A stretch of 64,000 bases of DNA from Neomicrococcus aestuarii (GTDB taxonomy: Bacteria > Actinomycetota > Actinomycetes > Actinomycetales > Micrococcaceae). The notes under the pieces were generated by a model. That model saw only the letters and a list, made by a program, of their open reading frames with translations. It did not search any database and was not told the origin of the DNA. The translations under genes and the position numbers were made by a program. The stretch lies in NCBI RefSeq assembly GCF_014201135.1, contig NZ_JACHDR010000001.1:620001-684000 (forward strand), written 5' to 3'. Of this stretch, positions 54,349 to 61,949 are shown piece by piece (within the stretch, counting starts at the first letter, position 1; each line of letters starts with the position of its first letter).

Positions 54349-54981
54349 GTGAGCCCCAGTAAATCCAGTGAGCAGCCCCTCGGATTGCGCGAGCGGCGTC
54401 GACTTCAAACGGAAAACGAAATCCACGAAGCCGCGATTACGCTTTTTGAGCAAAAGGGCGTGGCTGCCACTACGGTGCAGGATATTGCGGACGCAGCAGG
54501 CATTTCCTCGCGCACGTTCTTTCGATACTTTGCCAGCAAGGAGCAGGCAGCGTTGCCTGGTCAACGACGCATGGTGGACGCCATGGCATCCGTTGACTTC
54601 AGTAACGTTCAGAGCACCTCTGATCTATTGCGCATCATGGCTAACGTCGCCGAAAGCGTGATGCTCTCCGAAAATCAACCGAGTGCGGGGGAGCACCGCA
54701 GAATCGCCCGCCTACTGGCGACAGAGGGGGATATGCGCTCGCTTGCGGCCGCTCAGGAGCAGTACTTGGGCAAGGTTTTGCGGGAGTCCTTAGAACGGAA
54801 TTTGCCGAATTACGACGCCGCGAGCTTGCTTTTGGTTGCCGAAATTTCGCTTGCGCTGTGGCGGACTAGCTGGATGCGCTGGGGGGAGTTGTCGGCCGAA
54901 GATGTGATTGTTGAACCCATCGTTGTTTTTCGCGAGTGCCGTGCCACACTAGATGGCATGCTTGGTGGAACAACGTCATGA
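54349..54981 (+). CDS. TetR-family regulator
   Basis: A 210-residue TetR/AcrR repressor; the HTH is at about residues 33-60 (TTVQDIADAAGISSRTFFRYFASKE). The GTG start has a strong GGAGGGG site. It diverges from the DHA2 exporter and likely represses it, releasing on binding of an exported drug. The S51 peptidase gene overlaps its stop (ATGA). Confidence 0.9.
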   Translation: MSPSKSSEQPLGLRERRRLQTENEIHEAAITLFEQKGVAATTVQDIADAAGISSRTFFRYFASKEQAALPGQRRMVDAMASVDFSNVQSTSDLLRIMANVAESVMLSENQPSAGEHRRIARLLATEGDMRSLAAAQEQYLGKVLRESLERNLPNYDAASLLLVAEISLALWRTSWMRWGELSAEDVIVEPIVVFRECRATLDGMLGGTTS

Positions 54982-55670
54982 AACTCCTGCTGACCTCCGG
55001 CGGCATCACTAACGACAGCATTCGGGAGGCCCTCGAGAGGCTCCCGGGGAAACCCGTTTCCGAATCCACGGCACTGTGTATTCCCACCGCGCAATACGGA
55101 CATCCCTGGTGTACACCACAGAGCATGTGGAATTTTGTGGCCGGTGAGCAGCCGTCCCATATGACCGGCTTGGGATGGAAATCCGTGGGGCTGTTAGAGC
55201 TACTGGCGTTACCGAGTATGAACAAGGAACGCTGGTTGCCGTGGCTTGAAGCGGCGGATGTGCTCTTGGTGGACGGCGGCGATGCAATCTATCTTCGTCA
55301 TTGGCTGGTGCAATCAGGCCTTTGGGATGAGCTGCAACGATTCTCGAATCTCGTCTGGGTGGGTGTGAGCGCCGGCAGCATGGTGTTGACGCCACGAATC
55401 GGCCGTGAGTTCATGACCTCTGGATCAAAAGACATTTGGGGCCGTGAAGATCTTCCAGCGCCTGCAGACGCCGGTCTGAGTGCCATCGAGTTTTCAATCT
55501 TCCCGCACCTGAACCATCCGGACATGCCGACCAATTCGTTGCAGGCTGCTGAGAAATGGTTTGAGCAGATTGATCATCCAGCCTTCGCCATGGATGACGA
55601 TTCAGCAATTGCCGTGGTCGATGGTGACATCCGTGTGATTTCAGAAGGCACGTGCGTGGAACTGGGATAA
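54978..55670 (+). CDS. Peptidase S51 (dipeptidase E-like)
   Basis: A 230-residue serine peptidase-like protein with a class I glutamine amidotransferase-like fold. The nucleophile elbow is WVGVSAGSMVL; DVLLVDGGDAIYLRHWL and FSIFPHLNHPD supply further active-site residues. The family cleaves Asp-X dipeptides, but the actual substrate is uncertain. Translation is coupled to the TetR gene by a 4-base overlap. Confidence 0.85.
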   Translation: MKLLLTSGGITNDSIREALERLPGKPVSESTALCIPTAQYGHPWCTPQSMWNFVAGEQPSHMTGLGWKSVGLLELLALPSMNKERWLPWLEAADVLLVDGGDAIYLRHWLVQSGLWDELQRFSNLVWVGVSAGSMVLTPRIGREFMTSGSKDIWGREDLPAPADAGLSAIEFSIFPHLNHPDMPTNSLQAAEKWFEQIDHPAFAMDDDSAIAVVDGDIRVISEGTCVELG

Positions 55671-55747
55671 CGTCGTGGGCGTTATTCAGTGAGGGTTGTG
55701 TTTGGTGAAATTCCTGAGAATTCCTGGCCGCTCCCACGTTTATTTAT

Positions 55748-55775
55748 AATGCCGATAATATACATTATGTAAACT
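55748..55775. other. dif: Candidate chromosome dimer resolution site (dif)
   Basis: The core CCGATAATATACATTATGT (55752-55770) agrees with the actinobacterial dif consensus as I recall it (CCGATAAT, two variable bases, ACATTATGT); the central ATAATATACATTATG also matches the reverse complement of the E. coli dif core. The outer bases of the left arm (AATG) and the AAAC on the right deviate. XerC and XerD would recombine here to resolve chromosome dimers, placing this window at the replication terminus. It is a strong sequence match but untested. Confidence 0.75.
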
Positions 55776-55982
55776 AAGTACTCTGCGTATCTCATCGGAT
55801 GAATCAGTCAGGCCCTCTCCCGCGGCCGTTCGGGTCCGGACACTTGCCGCCCCCTGGGCCGCGGTGTTTCAGGGGTCCACCGAATTGGAACGGTAGCGGC
55901 AGTCCTTCCGCGGATCTGCGCGGATCAGGGGCTTAGGCCGCCAGAAACCGCGTCTGACCTGTTCGTTTGCCCGGATGATGCA

Positions 55983-56008
55983 ATTGATGAATCATTGATT
56001 CAATCAAT
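55983..56008. repeat. AT-rich palindrome before the recombinase cassette
   Basis: ATTGATGAATCA and TGATTCAATCAAT form a near-perfect inverted repeat (one extra A) around a single T, in an otherwise G+C-rich leader 20 bases before the first recombinase gene. It may be an operator for the XRE-like protein or a recombination site. Confidence 0.6.
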
Positions 56009-56028
56009 ACAACGGACTTGGAGGCGGA

Positions 56029-57135
56029 ATGGCGGTCGACGGATCAGGTCGGGTGTATCTGCTGGGCTCCATTCCGCTCTTGCATCCCGAACAGCAGACC
56101 TTGGACGAGATGTTGGACGGCTGGCGCAACCAGCAGCTCTCGCGAAACCTCAAGTTCGACACGATCGACCAGCGCGCCCGGTATGTCCGCAGGTTCGTGG
56201 ACCACGTGAACGAGTTTCCCTGGAATTGGACGCCGGCCCACGTCGAGGAGTACTTCGGGGACCTGCGCTCGATCCGGCGCGTGAGCCATGCGACACTCCG
56301 CGCCCACCAGTCCGCACTGCGCCACTTCACCACATACGTCTCCAACCCCGACTACGGCTGGGATAGGGCCTGCGAGCAGCTCTTCGGCACCCATCCCTCC
56401 CAGGTCTTCTACGAGTGGAACACGGCCACGCACGTGCAGGGGTTCGAGGGCCGCCCCGCCAAACGGCCCTTCACCAAGGAGGAACTCCAGAGGGTCTTCG
56501 ACCACGCCGACGACGAGGTCGGACTCATCGAGGCCTCGGGCAAGAAGGGCTGGAAGGCGGCCTACCGCGACACCGTCATGCTCAAGGTGGCCTACTCCTA
56601 CGGGCTGCGCTTCAATGAGCTCCGGCACCTGCAGTCCGTCGACTTCGCAACCAACCCCCGCGCCCGCGGCTTCGGGAGATTCGGTGTCTGCAAAGTCCGC
56701 TTCGGCAAGTCCCGCAGGGCTTCGCCGCCCAAGCCCCGCAGCGTGCTGACCGTCTTCGACTGGACCGCAGGCATCCTGGAGGATTGGCTCGCCAATGGCC
56801 GCGGAACACTCCACACGCCCGACCTCTTCCCCAGCGAACGCGGCGGCCTGATCGTGGAGTCCACCCTCCTGCGCCGGCTCCGGCGGTACCTCGACGAACT
56901 TGGAATGCCATCGGACGGGCTTGACCTGCATTCACTGCGGCGCTCCTACGCGACGCACCTGCTCGAAGCCGGGTGGGATCCTAGATTCGTGCAATACCAA
57001 ATGGGCCACGAACACGCCTCCACCACCGGAATCTACCAATTCGTCAGCGACGACTTCCGCAACACCACCCTGCGGGCCTCTCTGGACCGCACGCTGGGCG
57101 AGGCGCTGGGACCGCAATCCGGAGGAGAGCAATGA
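56029..57135 (+). CDS. Tyrosine recombinase/integrase
   Basis: A 368-residue phage-integrase-family protein. The N-terminal core-binding domain spans about residues 20-115 (RYVRRFVDHVNEFPWNWTPA); the catalytic domain shows the first Arg in YGLRFNELRHL, the HSLRRSYATHLLE box, GHEHASTTGIYQFV with the third His and the nucleophilic Tyr. All active-site residues appear present. GGAGG lies upstream of the ATG. The stop overlaps the next start (ATGA). G+C is higher than in host genes, indicating transfer. Confidence 0.9.
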   Translation: MAVDGSGRVYLLGSIPLLHPEQQTLDEMLDGWRNQQLSRNLKFDTIDQRARYVRRFVDHVNEFPWNWTPAHVEEYFGDLRSIRRVSHATLRAHQSALRHFTTYVSNPDYGWDRACEQLFGTHPSQVFYEWNTATHVQGFEGRPAKRPFTKEELQRVFDHADDEVGLIEASGKKGWKAAYRDTVMLKVAYSYGLRFNELRHLQSVDFATNPRARGFGRFGVCKVRFGKSRRASPPKPRSVLTVFDWTAGILEDWLANGRGTLHTPDLFPSERGGLIVESTLLRRLRRYLDELGMPSDGLDLHSLRRSYATHLLEAGWDPRFVQYQMGHEHASTTGIYQFVSDDFRNTTLRASLDRTLGEALGPQSGGEQ

Positions 57136-57470
57136 AGCGCCAAGTCGAATACACGTGGCGGCTGGCCGAGCTGATGGCGGTCCGGGGACTGCACAACACC
57201 ACCGACCTCATCCCCCTGCTGGCCGAACGCGGAATCAATCTCTCCAGGCCCCAGGTCTACCGCATCGTCAACCAGAAGCCTGAACGCGTAGCCCTGCAGG
57301 TCATAGCCGCCATCTGCGACATCTTCTCTTGCGGACCCGAAGACCTCATCACCGTCACCGCCGCCGACGTGCGGGCACGCAAGACCGGAACCAACAACTC
57401 GCCCAACGTCGTGGACCTCAACCGGACTGTCCGCCCACGCCGCGCCCGCATCATCGACGATGACGACTGA
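57132..57470 (+). CDS. XRE-like helix-turn-helix protein
   Basis: A 112-residue Cro/C1-type protein: residues 10-75 (RLAELMAVRGLHNTTDLIPL, ISL-type helices and SRPQVYRIVNQKPERVALQV, AAICDIFSCGPEDL) are the HTH, followed by a basic, disordered tail ending in Asp. It overlaps both neighbours (4 bases with the integrase, 11 with the next gene), so all three are translated together. It may regulate the cassette or act as a recombination accessory factor. Confidence 0.82.
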   Translation: MKRQVEYTWRLAELMAVRGLHNTTDLIPLLAERGINLSRPQVYRIVNQKPERVALQVIAAICDIFSCGPEDLITVTAADVRARKTGTNNSPNVVDLNRTVRPRRARIIDDDD

Positions 57471-58992
57471 ACCACCCGCAGGACTCACGCGGCGCAACAC
57501 CGCCCGCGGCCGCCCCCGCACGAACGGCTCCGTCCAGTGCTCCCGCTGCGGCCGCGCCGCCGGCAGGGCACGGGCGACTTGGCCAGAAGGCAAGATCTGC
57601 GGTCCCTGCTTCACCTTGGCGACCCGAACCCGCGGCACCTGCCCCGACTGCGGACAGCACAGACTCCTCCCCGGCCCACCCTCAGGCGAGGGAGGACCGC
57701 GGTGCGCACCGTGCGCCGGCATCCACCACGACTTCCACTGCACCCGCTGCGGCCACGAAGGCGAGTTCTACCGCCGCGGCATCTGCGCCCGCTGCGCCCT
57801 CAGGGACGACCTCACCGCCCTGCTGCTGACCAACCCAGACGATCCGAAAAGTGCAGCAAGGCTGATCAACGTCCTTTGCGAGGCCGAGCGCCCCGAAAGT
57901 GTCATCACCTGGAAGCGCTCCCCCAGGGTCCAAGCGCTTTTGGCATCCCTCTCGAGCGGCCAGACACCTCTGACCCACGAAGGGCTGGACAGTCACAGCG
58001 ACAGCGCAGGACGAGCAGCCGAGCACCTCCGGGCACTGCTCATGCACCACGAACTTCTCCCCCAGCGCGACCCGTACCTCAGCCGCTTCGAGACCTGGAT
58101 AGACGACAAGCTCCGCGCCCTGCCGGCCGAAGTCGCCAAACCCATCGAACAATTCGCCAAATGGCACCACCTCAGGCGCATCCGGGTCATGGCAACTCCG
58201 GACTCGACTGCCCGCGGTCCCGTGCACGCAGCCAAACAAGAGATCACCGAAACCATCAAATTCCTCGGCTGGCTCTGGCAGACCCACCAGCGCACCGCCT
58301 CCACCAGCACCCAGCAGGACGTTGACACCTGGCTCTCAACGGGACCAACCACAAGAAAGGCCATCCGGACGTTCTTCGTGTTCGCGAAGAAGACCGGCAC
58401 GAACACGCGTGTCGAGATCGGCCACTACAAGGCCAAGAGCCGCCCGGCCATCACGCAGGAGGAACGCCTCGCGTGGCTCCGGGAAATGCTCACCGGCAAC
58501 AGCGAGTCCCCGCCCTACCGGGTCGCCGGCATACTGCTTCTCCTCTATGCCCAGCCCCTGGTCCGGGTGGCCGCGCTCCGCAGCGACGCAATCAGCGTCA
58601 ACGACAACACCGGGACGCTGAGCATCACCCTCGGCACGCATCCCGTGCCCGTCCCGCAGCCATTCGCGGAACTCCTCACGCAGTACCTCCAAAACCGTCC
58701 CAATCTCAGAACGGGATCGGGGTCGGACAGCCCTTGGCTTTTCCCGGGAACCCGGACAGGCCAGCATCTCCACCCCAACACCATCATGGACAGGCTCCGC
58801 AGCCTCGGCCTCGAACTGCGCGGCGCGCGAAACACAGCCCTGGACGAACACCTCTCCGCCGCGCCGCCACCACTGGTCGCCGACGCACTCGGCTTCAGCC
58901 ACCAGGTCGCGTTCCTCCATTCCGAAGCCTCCGCACAGCCCTGGGCACGCTACGCCGACCTGAAGGCAAACCACAACGTCCCGCCGTCCTAA
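57460..58992 (+). CDS. Zinc-ribbon protein with a C-terminal tyrosine recombinase-like domain
   Basis: A 510-residue protein. The first 125 residues contain several CXXC pairs (VQCSRCGRA, KICGPCF, GTCPDCGQH, RCAPCAG, HCTRCGHE, GICARCAL) like tandem zinc ribbons. Residues 200-500 resemble a tyrosine recombinase: LVRVAALRSDAI for the first Arg, LHPNTIMDRLRSLGLELRGARN for the second box, LGFSHQVAF for the His and WARYADLK for a possible nucleophilic Tyr. The usual H-x-x-R is altered to LRGAR, so activity is uncertain. It is the third gene of the coupled cassette. Confidence 0.75.
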   Translation: MTTEPPAGLTRRNTARGRPRTNGSVQCSRCGRAAGRARATWPEGKICGPCFTLATRTRGTCPDCGQHRLLPGPPSGEGGPRCAPCAGIHHDFHCTRCGHEGEFYRRGICARCALRDDLTALLLTNPDDPKSAARLINVLCEAERPESVITWKRSPRVQALLASLSSGQTPLTHEGLDSHSDSAGRAAEHLRALLMHHELLPQRDPYLSRFETWIDDKLRALPAEVAKPIEQFAKWHHLRRIRVMATPDSTARGPVHAAKQEITETIKFLGWLWQTHQRTASTSTQQDVDTWLSTGPTTRKAIRTFFVFAKKTGTNTRVEIGHYKAKSRPAITQEERLAWLREMLTGNSESPPYRVAGILLLLYAQPLVRVAALRSDAISVNDNTGTLSITLGTHPVPVPQPFAELLTQYLQNRPNLRTGSGSDSPWLFPGTRTGQHLHPNTIMDRLRSLGLELRGARNTALDEHLSAAPPPLVADALGFSHQVAFLHSEASAQPWARYADLKANHNVPPS

Positions 58993-59091
58993 CCCCTGCC
59001 GGCAGAGCCACAACATCGGCCCGGCAATGGATCCAATGTCGAGGAGGGCAGCCCTAGGTTCCCATCGATTTCGAGCTGACAGAATGGGTCC

Positions 59092-59484
59092 ATGTCGTGG
59101 AACCCTCCTGCATTTCCTGAGCCTGACCAAGTTCCACACCCGCGCCTTGCCCCGTATCGCCGACGGGCTGGCCGAATTATTGGTCCAGACGGCGCGTCCG
59201 GTTTGATCTATGCAGATGTGGGCGTGTGTTGCACTCAAGTCAGCGGGCACATGTGGTGGCGACGCTGGTCGGCCCCGCGCGAATTCGTGATGCTCTACAT
59301 GGACTACCCGGACGGGCAGTTCGACGATGCCATGCTGGACGAGGAAGAGCTGGATGATGAAATCGACTCGTGGGAGCGTGGCGAGTTCTCCGGCCAGCCC
59401 TACCGGAACGAGGAACCGACGCGGTACCGCTTGGAGTGGCTCAGCGACGACGAGACGTCCCGCGTCCGCGCCAACTTCGTCTGA
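59092..59484 (+). CDS. Hypothetical protein
   Basis: A 130-residue protein that I do not recognise. It is rich in Arg, Trp and acidic residues, with GHMWWRRWSAPREF in the middle and a charged segment DDAMLDEEELDDEIDSWERG. No transmembrane segment or signal peptide is visible. It follows the recombinase cassette and could be cargo or a host gene; the ATG lacks a clear ribosome site. Confidence 0.5.
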   Translation: MSWNPPAFPEPDQVPHPRLAPYRRRAGRIIGPDGASGLIYADVGVCCTQVSGHMWWRRWSAPREFVMLYMDYPDGQFDDAMLDEEELDDEIDSWERGEFSGQPYRNEEPTRYRLEWLSDDETSRVRANFV

Positions 59485-59956
59485 ACCCTACCGGTGGGCC
59501 CGAGGACACCTCTAGCCGGGTAGTACGCGTAAGAAACCGCGGTGCACCCAGTCGCCCAGTCGACCCACCCCATCCGGGAACGTCCTGGCAACACGCCCGA
59601 ACCTGATACGCAGACGTGCCAGTAATGTTTATCGGGCCTCCCCAGTGGCCGTAGCTTATTGAGCTCATTATCGCCTGAGTGCCCATTGTGTTGAGCTTTG
59701 TCTGCCTTGTTCTCGGCAGATCTCATTCTCGCTCTGTGCGTCAATCTATGATCTGATGCTCGTAAGTTCTGGCCAGCATTTATCAGCGGGCAAACAATTA
59801 GTTAACGCCGACCCTCTGAAGACATATCCATTGGTAATGGCCAGGTGAACCCGCTCTCCCCCGCTGGCCCCTTTAGTGAATCCGACCGGCCGTCCTAGAG
59901 TTCAATTGCCGGACTCAAACTCCTTGTAAGCCGTGGCAAGTATCTACAGTGGAAAC
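59485..59956. other. 472-base region without a recognisable gene
   Basis: It includes lower-G+C stretches (59625-59900) with no long open frame, perhaps decayed DNA at the right edge of the recombinase island. CATTATCGCC (near 59672) resembles one half of the dif-like site but not the whole. TACAGT at 59945-59950 is the -10 box for the next gene. Confidence 0.5.
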
Positions 59957-60343
59957 ATGAAGAATTCTGTAAGTCGCTACCTTGTTGACGTTGTTCTCAT
60001 TGTGGTTTTCACCATGCTGGGCCGTCAGACTCATGAGCATGGCCTCTCCATCCTTGGCATCGCTCAGACAGCAGCCCCGTTTCTCCTTGCCTACTTCCTC
60101 ATTTCCGTGGTTGCGCGTTTTGCGTGGCCGCGGCGCGTGGGAGGTATCTGGCCGGATGCTGTTCTTACGTGGCTAGTGACGGCGGGCTTAGGTTTGGTTT
60201 TCCGCGTACTTTTTGGTGCGACGGCGGCGCCTGCGTTCCAAATCGTCACTTTCGTGACGCTGGGCTTGTTCTTGGTGGCTCATGCCGCAATACGGGCGTT
60301 GATTTCGCGAAAGTCTCGGCGAACTGGCCTAAGCTCGAAGTAG
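59957..60343 (+). CDS. DUF3054-family membrane protein
   Basis: A 128-residue protein with four hydrophobic segments (DVVLIVVFTMLGRQTHEHG, TAAPFLLAYFLISVVARF, VLTWLVTAGLGLVFRVLFG, FVTLGLFLVAHAAI). GRQTHEHG and the RVLFG segment fit the actinobacterial DUF3054 pattern. Function unknown. The ATG lies 6 bases after TACAGT and has no strong ribosome site, suggesting a leaderless mRNA. Confidence 0.8.
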   Translation: MKNSVSRYLVDVVLIVVFTMLGRQTHEHGLSILGIAQTAAPFLLAYFLISVVARFAWPRRVGGIWPDAVLTWLVTAGLGLVFRVLFGATAAPAFQIVTFVTLGLFLVAHAAIRALISRKSRRTGLSSK

Positions 60344-60368
60344 GTTTCGATAGTAGAAAGGCTCAGTG

Positions 60369-60647
60369 ATGATTACCGCATTTGTCATGATCCAGGTTGA
60401 GGCTGATCGCATCCCAGAATGTGCTCAGGAGATTTCCGAACTTCAGGGAATTAGTGAGGTGTACTCGGTCGCCGGCGATTGGGATCTCATTGCCATTGCG
60501 CGAGTGCGTAAGCACGAGGACCTGGCTGACGTGATCGCCAACCAGCTGTCCAAGGTTCAGGGTGTCCAAGAGACGAACACTCAGATCGCGTTCCGTGCCT
60601 ACTCAGAGCATGATCTGGAAGCAGCGTTCTCGATCGGCCTCGAGTAA
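60369..60647 (+). CDS. Stand-alone Lrp/AsnC ligand-binding (RAM) domain protein
   Basis: A 92-residue protein comprising only the alpha-beta sandwich ligand-binding domain of Lrp/AsnC regulators (ITAFVMIQVEADRIPECAQE, VYSVAGDWDLIAIARVR, VQGVQETNTQIAF), with no DNA-binding HTH. Such proteins form oligomers that bind amino acids and may modulate full-length regulators. AAAGG lies 7 bases before the ATG. In Actinobacteria it is commonly found near trpD and ctaE, as here. Confidence 0.85.
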   Translation: MITAFVMIQVEADRIPECAQEISELQGISEVYSVAGDWDLIAIARVRKHEDLADVIANQLSKVQGVQETNTQIAFRAYSEHDLEAAFSIGLE

Positions 60648-60672
60648 ACCACTGAGGTGATGTCCTAGAGCG

Positions 60673-61314
60673 CTAGCGCAGGAGCTGGATAATTCCGTAG
60701 CTTGCGCAAGCCCACAACACACTTGCGAAGGTGCCCAGAATGAATCGTTCTGCGGCACCTTCTTTTCCAAGTTCTTTGAATCGTCCAAGGCCTTTGACGC
60801 CAAGGACAATGGCAATGCCTTCAGGCCAACCCACTAAGAGTGTGGTGGTGACGGCGATGCGTTCAAGCAATCCAATCCACAATCCCCCGCGCAGGACTGG
60901 ATCGTGTTCGGTGTTTTCTTCGGATAAGGATTTCAGTTCAACCGCGGAGATGCTTTCGGCTCCGGGAACTGACGTTGGCATGTTGACGGTCGCGGACGTT
61001 GCAGCAGCAGGTGCGGGGGCTGATTCTTCGCTTTGATCAAGATCTACGCGGTGCGAGGCCCGCAGGATTGCAACGGTGATGGGTCCGCCACCGAGCGCGG
61101 AGACCAGTACACCCGAGATGGCAACGATTACCCCGGGAATGGGGGCACTTTCGATTCTGATACTGCCCACGATTGCTGCGTAGGCGCCAAGAACCAGAAT
61201 GGTGATTGCGCTTCCGAACACTAAGGCTTTAGAGGACTCCTGGTACCGCTTGATGATCAGCGGAACGGATATCGGCGCAATGAGCACAAATGCTACTAAC
61301 GCGCTCCACATCAT
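60673..61314 (-). CDS. Membrane protein, DUF3307-like C-terminus, SatD partner
   Basis: A 213-residue protein with three N-terminal transmembrane helices, a Pro/Ala/Ser linker and a C-terminal hydrophobic domain (GGLWIGLLERIAVTTTLLVGW, then KGLGRFKELGKEGAAERFI and a last helix) similar to the end of DUF3307 proteins. Function unknown. Its ATG overlaps the satD stop by 4 bases, so the two are coupled. Confidence 0.7.
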   Translation of the reverse strand: MMWSALVAFVLIAPISVPLIIKRYQESSKALVFGSAITILVLGAYAAIVGSIRIESAPIPGVIVAISGVLVSALGGGPITVAILRASHRVDLDQSEESAPAPAAATSATVNMPTSVPGAESISAVELKSLSEENTEHDPVLRGGLWIGLLERIAVTTTLLVGWPEGIAIVLGVKGLGRFKELGKEGAAERFILGTFASVLWACASYGIIQLLR

Positions 61315-61898
61315 GAACTCAGCTCCCCCAGATCGGTGACGATCCATGCTTTCATGCGTTCGGCCTCATGCCACAATCCATTGGAAAGCCGTAGCGAAAC
61401 AGCCTGCTGCGAAATGCCGAGGGATTCGCCAGCTTCGCGTTGCGTGAGCCCACTGGCTAGTAACGCACCGGCTTCCGCGGCAGCCGCGCTGCGTCGTCGT
61501 TCTATCAAGGAAACCAACTGTAAGGACGCATCGATGCGTTCCGCGGCAATGTAGTGTTCCGGGCGGGCCTTCAAGCAAATATTCGCCGAGTTCTTCTTGG
61601 CGCTCTCTACGGCCGTGCGCGCCAGAATGAAGGCCTCACCCGAGCCGGCACGTGTTTCCGCGGGCAGCGGGGTGCTCACCGGTCCCACGCCGATACCCAC
61701 GGACCATGACCCAGAATTCGCTAAATGCAGCGCAATTCCCAGCGCAATTGCCGGATCATCCAGGACGGCCTGAATTTCATCCCCGGCAGTGCGTTGAAAA
61801 GGTCGTACAGTTCGCACACTACGCAAATCTTCAAGTAGTGCTTGAACCTTGTCGGAACCCTTACGAGAACCGCGTTGGTCAATCGTGAGAACCATCAT
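61311..61898 (-). CDS. SatD-family protein with C-terminal helix-turn-helix
   Basis: A 195-residue protein: the N-terminal two thirds have the SatD fold (VLTIDQRGSRKGSDKVQALL, FQRTAGDEIQAVLDDP, WSVGIGVGPV, resembling a nucleotidyl-cyclase-like core), and residues 148-185 form an HTH (LTQREAGESLGISQQAVSLRL). SatD was first reported in Streptococcus mutans acid tolerance; its biochemical role is unknown. ATG 61898 lies 6 bases after TAGGCT (plus 61905-61910), which is inside a palindrome, suggesting a leaderless, autoregulated transcript. Confidence 0.8.
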   Translation of the reverse strand: MMVLTIDQRGSRKGSDKVQALLEDLRSVRTVRPFQRTAGDEIQAVLDDPAIALGIALHLANSGSWSVGIGVGPVSTPLPAETRAGSGEAFILARTAVESAKKNSANICLKARPEHYIAAERIDASLQLVSLIERRRSAAAAEAGALLASGLTQREAGESLGISQQAVSLRLSNGLWHEAERMKAWIVTDLGELSS

Positions 61899-61901
61899 TA
61901 G

Positions 61902-61947
61902 ACAAGCCTAGAAGCTTGTATCAATAAAAACAAGCCTAATAGCTTGT
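61902..61947. promoter_or_regulatory. Two tandem palindromic operators at the satD promoter
   Basis: ACAAGC-CTAGAA-GCTTGT (61902-61919) and ACAAGC-CTAATA-GCTTGT (61930-61947) have identical 6-bp arms and are spaced 28 bases apart. The first covers the -10 box of satD, the second its -35 region. The satD HTH is the nearest candidate binder. Confidence 0.75.
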
Positions 61948-61949
61948 GA

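Larger units (their letters stand above)
55671..56028. other. Intergenic region with dif-like site and recombinase-cassette leader
   Basis: A weak CGTGGG/CCCACG terminator-like pair (55674-55738) with TTTATTTAT follows the S51 gene. Next come the dif-like sequence (55748-55775), about 200 bases of high-G+C DNA without a gene, and an AT-rich palindrome (55983-56008). Confidence 0.6.

Noticed and set aside
56029-58992. RIT element (three tyrosine recombinases in trio).
   Set aside because: The middle gene is a small HTH protein, not a recombinase, and the third has an N-terminal zinc-ribbon block, so the classical definition is not met.
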